Of a stretch of DNA of 7,938 bases, positions 1 to 4,722 are shown in pieces. Source of the stretch: Pseudonocardiales bacterium (lineage in GTDB: Bacteria > Actinomycetota > Actinomycetes > Mycobacteriales > Pseudonocardiaceae); assembly GCA_013695005.1 (NCBI GenBank), contig JACDBJ010000238.1, forward strand, positions 1 through 7,938, written 5' to 3'. The notes beneath the pieces are model-generated. The model was not told the DNA's origin and searched no databases. It saw only the letters and a program-made list of their open reading frames with translations. A program made the translations under genes and the position numbers. Within the stretch, counting starts at the first letter, position 1. The number at the start of each line of letters is the position of its first letter.

Positions 1-479
1 CCGGCGACCCGTTGATGGAGGCCGCGTCGCTCGTCCTGCCGCGGCTGCGGGACGTCACCGGCGAGAGCGTCCAGCTCTACCGGCGGGAGGGTTTGCAGCG
101 GGTGTGCATCGCCGCCGCGGAACCGTCCAGCGGGCTGCGCGACACCGTGCCCATCGGCGCCCGGCTGCCGATGACCGCCGGGTCGGGGGCGAAGGTGCTG
201 GCAGCCTGGGCCGACCCGGCGCTGCAGCGGGCGGTGCTGGCCGAGGCTCGCTTCTCCGAACGGGTGCTGGCCGATGTGCGCCGTCGTGGGTGGGCGCAGA
301 GCGTGGCCGAGCGGGAGTCCGGGGTGGCCAGCGTGTCGGCACCGGTGCGCAACGCCGCAGGACAGGTGATCGCGGCAGTGTCGGTGTCCGGCCCGGTGGA
401 GCGGATCGGCCGGCGCCCCGGCGGGCGGTGGGCCGCAGATCTGCTGGCCGCCGCCGACGCGCTGCAGCACCGGCTCTGA
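1..479 (+). CDS. ndgR: IclR-family transcriptional regulator, C-terminal effector domain (5' end outside window)
   Basis: The gene runs in from the left edge, with the first complete codon at position 3, and ends at TGA 477-479. About 158 residues are visible. They match the IclR effector-binding domain: a 'GESVQLYRREG' strand, then 'PIGARLPMTAGSGAKVLAAW', then a conserved 'SGVASVSAPVRNAAGQVIAAVSVSGP' region (partly paraphrased here), and a final helix before the stop. The N-terminal helix-turn-helix lies outside the window, so DNA binding cannot be inspected. In actinobacteria an IclR regulator beside tRNA-Glu/tRNA-Gln and gltX is normally NdgR/AreB/LtbR, which controls the divergent leuCD operon and responds to leucine or related metabolites. 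That identity is inferred from context; leuCD would lie to the left on the minus strand. The family call is firm, the specific symbol less so. Confidence 0.85.
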   Translation, partial: GDPLMEAASLVLPRLRDVTGESVQLYRREGLQRVCIAAAEPSSGLRDTVPIGARLPMTAGSGAKVLAAWADPALQRAVLAEARFSERVLADVRRRGWAQSVAERESGVASVSAPVRNAAGQVIAAVSVSGPVERIGRRPGGRWAADLLAAADALQHRL

Positions 480-521
480 GCGCAAGCCGCCCCTTGCCGC
501 CCGCCGCCACGGCCCCACCGG

Positions 522-578
522 CCGCCACTCATGTGGCTTAACTTGCTCCCAGCGGATGTTTCGGCGCATGAGTGGCGG
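522..578. repeat. 12-bp perfect inverted repeat 3' of the IclR gene
   Basis: Arms at 522-533 and 567-578 (CCGCCACTCATG / CATGAGTGGCGG) pair perfectly over 12 bp around a 33-nt loop. The structure begins 42 nt after the IclR stop and lies just beyond the tail of the tRNA terminator on the other strand. No T run follows on either strand. It could be a U-less terminator for the plus-strand gene, a backstop for both convergent units, or a protein-binding site. Apart from this repeat I see nothing else in 480-585. Confidence 0.5.
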
Positions 579-585
579 GTTCGCG

Positions 586-622
586 AAGAAAAAGGACCAT
601 CTCCGGATGGGAGATGGTCCTT
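586..622 (-). terminator. Rho-independent terminator after tRNA-Glu
   Basis: Read on the minus strand, a 13-bp perfect stem (610-622 pairing with 592-604, AAGGACCATCTCC type) closes a 5-nt loop. It runs straight into T5-C-T2 (593 down to 586). It begins 6 nt after the tRNA-Glu 3' end. This is an unusually canonical intrinsic terminator for a high-GC genome. It marks the end of the cimA-gltX-tRNA-Gln-tRNA-Glu unit. On the plus strand the stem lacks a T tail, so it should act in one direction. Confidence 0.9.
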
Positions 623-628
623 CTCGTG

Positions 629-701
629 TAGCCCCGACGGGATTTGAACCCGCGCTACCGCCTTGAGAGGGCGGCGTCCTAGGCCGCTAGACGACGGGGC
701 C
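629..701 (-). tRNA. tRNA-Glu (anticodon CUC)
   Basis: The minus strand folds into a 73-nt cloverleaf. The acceptor stem starts GGCCCCG and pairs with CGGGGCT, with a G-U first pair and A73 as discriminator. The D-arm carries GTCTAGCGGCCTAGGAC. The anticodon stem is CCGCC/GGCGG with loop CTCTCAA, giving anticodon CTC (reads GAG). The T-arm is GCGGG-TTCAAAT-CCCGT. CCA is not encoded; CAC follows. It lies 23 nt downstream of tRNA-Gln and just upstream of the terminator. It is a substrate of the GltX encoded upstream in the same unit. Confidence 0.97.
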
Positions 702-724
702 ATTGGAAACGTAAACCGAATCCG

Positions 725-796
725 CTGGGGTACCAGGACTCGAACCTAGACTAACTGAACCAGAATCAGTCGTGCTGCCAATTACACCATACCCCA
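725..796 (-). tRNA. tRNA-Gln (anticodon CUG)
   Basis: The minus strand gives a 72-nt cloverleaf. The acceptor arms are TGGGGTA and TACCCCA with G73. The D-arm contains TAATTGGCAG. The anticodon stem is ACTGA/TCAGT with loop TTCTGGT, giving anticodon CTG (reads CAG). The T-arm contains GGTTCGAGTCC. CCA is not encoded. The gene starts 23 nt after the gltX stop with no obvious separate promoter or terminator, so co-transcription with gltX is likely. In bacteria without GlnRS this tRNA is first charged with Glu by GltX and then amidated by GatCAB. Confidence 0.97.
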
Positions 797-819
797 TATG
801 CTGTCACGCTCTGACCAGA

Positions 820-2319
820 CTAGCCGAGGGCGCCAGCGTGCTTCAAACCGGCACGCAGCCGCTGCAGGGTCCGCTCGCGGCCCAGCAACTCGATCGACTC
901 GTACAGCGGTGGCGACACCGTTCGGCCGGTCACCGCGACCCGAACCGGCGCGAACGCCAGCTTGGGCTTGAGCCCCAAACCCTCGACCAGCGCCTGTTTC
1001 AGGCTGTGCTCGACGCCGGCGGCATTCCACTCACTGAGTGCATCGAGGCTGTTCAGAGCCGTGTCGAGGACCGGAGCGGCGTCGGGGCCCAGCGCCTTGG
1101 CCGCCGACTCGGGCTCGGGAGCGAAGGCGTCCTCGTCGGTGAAGAGGAAGCGCAGCATCGCCACCGCCTCGGACAGCACGACGACCCGGGTCTGGACCAG
1201 CGGGGCGGCCGCCGCGAGCAGCGCGAGCTGCGCCTGCGACGGCTCCTCGGGGAGCACTCCGGCAGCGATCAGGTAGGGCTCCAGGCGGCGTGCGAACTCA
1301 TCCGCGGGCAATGCGCGGACGTGTTCCGCATTGATCGCCTCTGCTTTCTTTAGATCAAATCGAGCGGCATTCGCGGAAACGCGGGAAATGTCGAATGCGT
1401 CGACCATTTCGGCGAGCGAGAACACGTCGCGGTCGTCGGCTATGGCCCAGCCGAGCAGCGCCAGGTAGTTCAGCAGCCCCTCGGGCAGGAAGCCGCGCTC
1501 CCGGTAGCCGAGCAGGTTGGACTCCGGGTCGCGCTTGGACAGCTTCTTGTTGCCGGTTCCGGTGACCAGCGGGAGGTGGCCGAACTGCGGCGGGCCCGCG
1601 CCGAGCCCGATCCGGTGCAGCGCCTCGTGCAGCGCGACCTGGCGCGGGGTGGACGGCAGCAGGTCCTCTCCACGCAGCACGTGCGTGATGCCCATCAGGG
1701 CGTCGTCCACCGGGTTGGTGAGCGGGTAGAGCGGGGTGCCGTCGCCGCGCGCCAGCACGAAGTCCGGGATGTTGCCGGCCGGGAAGGTGACCTCGCCGCG
1801 CACCAGGTCGGTGAAGGCGATCGGACCGTCGGGCATCCGCAGCCGGTACACCGGCGCTCGGCCCTGCGCGCGGAAGGCGGCACGCTGCTCGTCGGTCAGC
1901 TCCCGGTCGAAGTTGTCGTAGCCGAGCTTGGGGTCGCGGCCTGCGGCGCGGTGCCGAGCCTCGATCTCCTCCCCCGTCGAGTACGACTCGTACACCTCGC
2001 CTGCCTCGACGAGCCGGCGAAGAGCGTCGGCGTAGACCTCGGCCCGCTCGCTGGATCGGTACGGCTCGTGCGGGCCGCCGACCTCCGGACCCTCGTCCCA
2101 GTCCAGCCCGAGCCAGCGCAGCGCGTCCAGCAGCGCGTCGTAGGAGTCCTGGGTGTCGCGGGCGGCGTCGGTGTCCTCGATCCGGAACACGAACGCGCCG
2201 CCGCGGTGGCGGGCGAACGCCCAGTTGAACAGCGCGGTCCGGATCAGCCCGACGTGCGGCGCACCGGTCGGGGACGGGCAGAAGCGAACGCGAACGGGGC
2301 CAGCATCGGAGGCGGTCAT
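820..2319 (-). CDS. gltX: Glutamyl-tRNA synthetase (class I, probably non-discriminating)
   Basis: The 499-residue protein attaches glutamate to tRNA-Glu in the cytoplasm. In actinobacteria lacking GlnRS it also attaches glutamate to tRNA-Gln for later amidation by GatCAB (family knowledge). The class I signature 'PSPTGAPHVG' with the HIGH equivalent HVGL is at about residues 15-25, and the KMSKS equivalent KLSKR is at 259-263. The helical anticodon-binding half follows from about residue 330. The connective region around 110-135 lacks the cysteines of the zinc-binding E. coli type. The ATG at 2319 fits the family N-terminus and overlaps the cimA stop as ATGA. No good Shine-Dalgarno lies at normal distance (GAGGTGG is 16 nt upstream), so reinitiation after cimA is likely. 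Codons at about 1325-1412 are unusually A/T-rich for this gene. Confidence 0.96.
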   Translation of the reverse strand: MTASDAGPVRVRFCPSPTGAPHVGLIRTALFNWAFARHRGGAFVFRIEDTDAARDTQDSYDALLDALRWLGLDWDEGPEVGGPHEPYRSSERAEVYADALRRLVEAGEVYESYSTGEEIEARHRAAGRDPKLGYDNFDRELTDEQRAAFRAQGRAPVYRLRMPDGPIAFTDLVRGEVTFPAGNIPDFVLARGDGTPLYPLTNPVDDALMGITHVLRGEDLLPSTPRQVALHEALHRIGLGAGPPQFGHLPLVTGTGNKKLSKRDPESNLLGYRERGFLPEGLLNYLALLGWAIADDRDVFSLAEMVDAFDISRVSANAARFDLKKAEAINAEHVRALPADEFARRLEPYLIAAGVLPEEPSQAQLALLAAAAPLVQTRVVVLSEAVAMLRFLFTDEDAFAPEPESAAKALGPDAAPVLDTALNSLDALSEWNAAGVEHSLKQALVEGLGLKPKLAFAPVRVAVTGRTVSPPLYESIELLGRERTLQRLRAGLKHAGALG

Positions 2320-3971
2320 GGTGCGACGAGCGTATCCACCTCGCGAGCGGGGTCGGACTGGCGCAGGGCGGCGTAGGTGAGGGCGTCGACCAGCGCGATC
2401 CAGGACGCCTCGACGATGTTGCCGTGCACGCCGACCGTGGTCCAGGTGCCGGTGTGGTCGGTCGACTCCACCAGCACCCGGGTGACGGCGTCGGTGCCGT
2501 GGCCCTCGCGGCCGCCGGGCGACATGATCCGCACCTTGTAGTCCGAGAGCTCGATGGCCTCCAGCCACGGACGCGAGCCGTTCAGCGCGGCCCGCAGCGC
2601 CGCGTCAAGCGCGTTGACCGGCCCGTTGCCCTCCTCGGTGGCGATCACGCGGCGGCCGTCGACGTCGACCTTGACGGTCGCCTCGGCCACGACCTGGCCG
2701 TCGGCCCGGTGCTCGGTGATCACCCGGTAGGACTCGAGCGTGAACGGCCGTTCAGGGCCCGCCCCGCCGTCCAGCGCCGAGCGCATCAGCAGCTCCAGCG
2801 ACGCGTCGGCCGCCTCGAATGACCAGCCCTGCGCCTCCAGCGCCTTGACCTGCGCCACCACGTCGGTCACCGCGTCCGGCTGGGCGGCGAGGTCGAGCCC
2901 GAGCTCGGTTCCCTTGAGCTCCACGCTGGCCCGGCCGGCCATCTCGGTTACCAGCACCCGCTGGATGTTGCCGACGACCGTTGGGTCCATGTGGTTGTAC
3001 AGCTCGGGGTCGACCTTGATCGCGCTGGCGTGCAACCCCGCCTTGTGGGCGAAGGCGGACGACCCGACGTAGGCCTGGTGGGTGTCGGGTGCCAGGTTGG
3101 CGATCTCCGCCAGGGCGTGCGAGGTGCGGGTCAGCTCCGCGAACGCGCCGGGTGGGAGCACCGGCATGTCGAGCTTGGTGACGAGGTTGCCGACCACGGC
3201 GAACAGGTCGGCGTTGCCGGCGCGCTCGCCGTAGCCGTTGGCGGTGCATTGCACGTGGGTGGCGCCGGCTTGCACGGCGGCGATGGTGTTACCGACCGCG
3301 CAGCCGGTGTCGTCCTGGCAGTGGATGCCGACGCGGAACCCGGTGCGCTCACGCACCTGGGTGACCAGCTCGGCGATCCGCAGCGGCAGCATCCCGCCGT
3401 TGGTGTCGCAGAGGACGGCGACGTCGGCGCCCGCGGTGACCGCTGCGTCGAGCACCCTGATCGCCGTGTCGGGGTCGAAGAGGTAGCCGTCGAAGAAGTG
3501 CTCGGCGTCGAGGAACACCCGGCGTCCCTCGCTGCGCAGGAAGGCGACGGTGTCGGAGACCATCGCGCAGTTCTCGGTGACGTCGGTGCGAAGCGCGCGC
3601 TCGATGTGCCGGCGGTCGGACTTGGCGACCAGGGTAACGACCGGAGCCTGCGAGTCCAGCAGCGCGCGGACCTGCTGGTCCTGGGCGGCGGCGGAGCCGG
3701 CCCGCCGGGTGGCGCCGAACGCCACCAGGGCGGCGTGCTTGAGGGCGAGCTCCCCGGCGGCGGCGCGGGCGAAGAACTCGGTGTCCTTGGGCATCGCGCC
3801 TGGCCAGCCACCCTCGATGAAGCCGACGCCCAGCGCGTCGAGGTGCCGGGCCACCGCGAGCTTGTCCGCCACGGAGTAGCTGATGCCCTCGCGCTGCGCC
3901 CCGTCTCGCAGCGTGGTGTCGAAGACGTGAAACTCGTCGCCGAGCGGGGTGTCGGCCGGTTGGGTTCGCAT
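2316..3971 (-). CDS. cimA: Citramalate synthase (threonine-independent isoleucine pathway)
   Basis: The 551-residue enzyme belongs to the LeuA/CimA DRE-TIM metallolyase family. It should condense pyruvate with acetyl-CoA to (R)-citramalate, the entry step to isoleucine via LeuCD and LeuB. Residues 17-29 hold the catalytic and metal-binding 'FDTTLRDGAQREG'. 'VLCDTNGG' follows at about 187-193, and 'GIHCQDDTGCAVGN' at 215-228 occupies the HxH metal-ligand region. 'NGYGERAGNADLF' is at about 245-257 and 'HKAGLHASAIKVDP' at 309-322. The C-terminal LeuA-type regulatory domain (about 405-540) normally binds the feedback inhibitor. CimA rather than LeuA is chosen from 'GFIEGGWPGAMPKDTEFF' and overall resemblance to actinobacterial CimA. 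ATG at 3971 is preferred because AGGAAG lies 10 nt upstream. It is preceded by an Ile-codon leader and terminator and overlaps gltX by 4 nt. Gln219 replaces the second His of HxH. Confidence 0.92.
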   Translation of the reverse strand: MRTQPADTPLGDEFHVFDTTLRDGAQREGISYSVADKLAVARHLDALGVGFIEGGWPGAMPKDTEFFARAAAGELALKHAALVAFGATRRAGSAAAQDQQVRALLDSQAPVVTLVAKSDRRHIERALRTDVTENCAMVSDTVAFLRSEGRRVFLDAEHFFDGYLFDPDTAIRVLDAAVTAGADVAVLCDTNGGMLPLRIAELVTQVRERTGFRVGIHCQDDTGCAVGNTIAAVQAGATHVQCTANGYGERAGNADLFAVVGNLVTKLDMPVLPPGAFAELTRTSHALAEIANLAPDTHQAYVGSSAFAHKAGLHASAIKVDPELYNHMDPTVVGNIQRVLVTEMAGRASVELKGTELGLDLAAQPDAVTDVVAQVKALEAQGWSFEAADASLELLMRSALDGGAGPERPFTLESYRVITEHRADGQVVAEATVKVDVDGRRVIATEEGNGPVNALDAALRAALNGSRPWLEAIELSDYKVRIMSPGGREGHGTDAVTRVLVESTDHTGTWTTVGVHGNIVEASWIALVDALTYAALRQSDPAREVDTLVAP

Positions 3972-4014
3972 CGCGGTCTGGCTTCCTGGTCGGGTGGCAA
4001 ACAATCGGGTGGGC

Positions 4015-4048
4015 AAACAAAAAGACCCCCCGCGAATGCGAGAGGTCT
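4015..4048 (-). terminator. Intrinsic terminator (attenuator) in the cimA leader
   Basis: On the minus strand AGACCTCTCGC (4048-4038) pairs with GCGGGGGGTCT (4033-4023) across the loop ATTC: 11 pairs, two of them G-U. TTTTTGTTT follows (4023-4015). It lies 22 nt after the leader-peptide stop and about 45 nt before the cimA ATG. A strong terminator between a promoter and its own gene is the mark of attenuation. It could alternatively end transcripts reading leftward from further upstream, but its place directly after an Ile-rich mini-ORF favours control of cimA. Confidence 0.85.
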
Positions 4049-4083
4049 GCGCGTCGGTACGGCTTGGCCGCTATCCGACGCGC
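4049..4083 (-). promoter_or_regulatory. Leader hairpin overlapping the end of the leader peptide
   Basis: On the minus strand GCGCGTCGG (4083-4075) pairs perfectly with CCGACGCGC (4057-4049). An inner CGGC-CAA-GCCG stem (4070-4060) sits within. The 5' arm covers leader codons AGG-CGC-GTC-GGA immediately downstream of the three Ile codons, and the 3' arm abuts the terminator's first base. This is the usual position of a 1:2 pause or switch hairpin. A ribosome stalled on the Ile codons, or one at the stop codon, would melt its 5' arm. Confidence 0.7.
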
Positions 4084-4112
4084 CTTCCAATAATGATCAC
4101 GCTGTGGTGCAC
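4071..4112 (-). CDS. Isoleucine-rich leader peptide of cimA
   Basis: Read on the minus strand, GTG at 4112 opens a 13-residue peptide, MHHSVIIIGRRVG, ending at TAG (4073-4071). Codons 6-8 are ATC-ATT-ATT, three consecutive Ile codons, next to Val. An inner GTG at 4100 would give the shorter MIIIGRRVG. No Shine-Dalgarno is visible before either start. The GTG at 4112 falls at the predicted +1 of an extended -10 promoter, which suggests leaderless translation. The peptide sits ahead of a hairpin and an intrinsic terminator and precedes an isoleucine-pathway gene, so it should act as an isoleucyl-tRNA sensor and have no function as a product. Start choice is inferred. Confidence 0.75.
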   Translation of the reverse strand: MHHSVIIIGRRVG

Positions 4113-4118
4113 GCCCGA

Positions 4119-4127
4119 AGTATCGCA
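4119..4127 (-). promoter_or_regulatory. Extended -10 promoter of the cimA leader
   Basis: On the minus strand TGC-GATACT (4127-4119) gives a TGn extension plus a -10 hexamer matching TATAAT at four of six positions. The predicted start, six bases beyond the hexamer, is the G of the leader GTG at 4112. I find no convincing -35 box 16-18 bp upstream, which an extended -10 can tolerate. The start site is inferred, not measured. Confidence 0.5.
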
Positions 4128-4174
4128 CACCCGCTGCGCCGCGCCTCCGGCCCAGGTAGGTGCTTCGCACGCCG

Positions 4175-4252
4175 CTTTGCTCTGCACACCCCCACGCACC
4201 ACCGGGGGACGGCTGCCTACGCAAGCGGTGCATCAGAGTGCGCAGAGCAAAG
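4175..4252 (-). repeat. 29-position imperfect inverted repeat, wobble-paired in minus-strand RNA
   Basis: Positions 4175-4203 face 4252-4224. The first 11 pairs are perfect (CTTTGCTCTGC / GCAGAGCAAAG). Of all 29, 22 are Watson-Crick. Six are A/C oppositions on the plus strand that become G-U in minus-strand RNA, and one (4193/4234) is a true mismatch. The 20-nt loop is 4204-4223. No T run follows on the minus strand. It lies between the cimA promoter and the divergent lipoprotein gene. It may be a structured RNA element, a U-less terminator for leftward read-through, or a dispersed repeat; the sequence alone does not decide. I see nothing else in 4128-4290. Confidence 0.65.
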
Positions 4253-4294
4253 AAGCCCGAGAAGTGGTCATCACCCAACGCATCTCGTAACGTC

Positions 4295-4300
4295 TAAAGT
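4295..4300 (+). promoter_or_regulatory. Possible -10 box for the small lipoprotein gene
   Basis: TAAAGT at 4295-4300 fits the actinobacterial TANNNT -10 pattern. It lies 25 nt before the ATG at 4325, in a locally A/T-richer stretch. AGGGCGAG at 4313-4320 would serve as ribosome binding site. No recognisable -35 box lies 17 bp upstream, so this is a weak call. Confidence 0.3.
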
Positions 4301-4324
4301 CAAGAACTCGACAGGGCGAGCGTG

Positions 4325-4722
4325 ATGCGACGAGCGTTCGCGGCAACTGACCTTGTCCTCTTGACCCTCCAGATCGCCGGGTGCGGAACCCGCAGTCAGC
4401 CGGCCGCGGACCTGTCCCCAACGCCTACGCAGACGACTCGGCACCTGCACCGGTGCCGGCGCCGAACGCAGGAACCGGAAAGACGTGGACCATGCCGAAG
4501 CTCGTCGGATCGAATCTGCAGGCTGCCCAGGACGCGCTCCAGGCACTGACCGGCAACGAGGTCTTCCTCACCACGTCCCATGACGCCAAAGGCGCCGGGC
4601 GTCAGCAAGTCCTGGATCGGAGCTGGAAGGTGTGCTCCCAGAACATCCCGGCGGGGAGCAAGATCGACGCCAGCTCGAGCATCGACTTCGGGACCGTCAA
4701 GCTCGAAGAAGCCTGCCCCTAG
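4325..4722 (+). pseudogene. PASTA-type secreted lipoprotein, apparently frameshifted
   Basis: From ATG 4325 (GTG 4322 is an alternative), with AGGG 8 nt upstream, the frame encodes MRRAF, a hydrophobic stretch and a good lipobox 'LQIAGC' (Cys codon 4382-4384), then a Pro/Thr-rich start. That frame then loses sense. The frame one base back (-1) carries on with an Ala/Pro linker 'DDSAPAPVPAPN' and a PASTA-like domain: 'WTMPKLVGSNLQAAQDAL', then 'TSHDAKGAGRQQVLD', 'WKVCSQNIPAGSKI' and 'DFGTVKLEEACP'. It ends at TAG 4720-4722. The two halves join if one base is missing between about 4385 and 4440; the C4 run at 4416-4419 is a good candidate. Such small lipoproteins are widespread in actinobacteria and their role is unknown to me. 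A sequencing error is possible. Without the frameshift the product would be about 132 residues. Confidence 0.65.

Noticed and set aside
77..703. Minus-strand open frame running from tRNA-Glu into the IclR gene.
   Set aside because: It passes through a tRNA and a strong terminator and is antisense to a recognisable effector domain.
3972..4016. Longer cimA start at 4016, adding 15 residues.
   Set aside because: That start falls in the terminator's T-rich tail and has no ribosome binding site; the ATG at 3971 has AGGAAG at suitable spacing and fits the homologous N-terminus.
4015..4127. T-box riboswitch upstream of cimA.
   Set aside because: There is no long stem I or conserved T-box bulge before the terminator, and the distance from the likely start is too short. 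The Ile codons favour a leader-peptide mechanism.
2991..4325. Long plus-strand open frame (444 codons) opposite cimA and its leader.
   Set aside because: It mirrors the cimA coding strand, is Gly/Val/Arg-rich without recognisable motifs, and runs across the leader terminator. Long antisense frames are expected opposite high-GC genes.
4412..4423. Programmed -1 frameshift joining the two lipoprotein frames.
   Set aside because: The frame-A codons TCC-CCA do not form an X-XXY-YYZ slippery heptamer and no stimulatory pseudoknot is evident; a one-base deletion or sequencing error is simpler.
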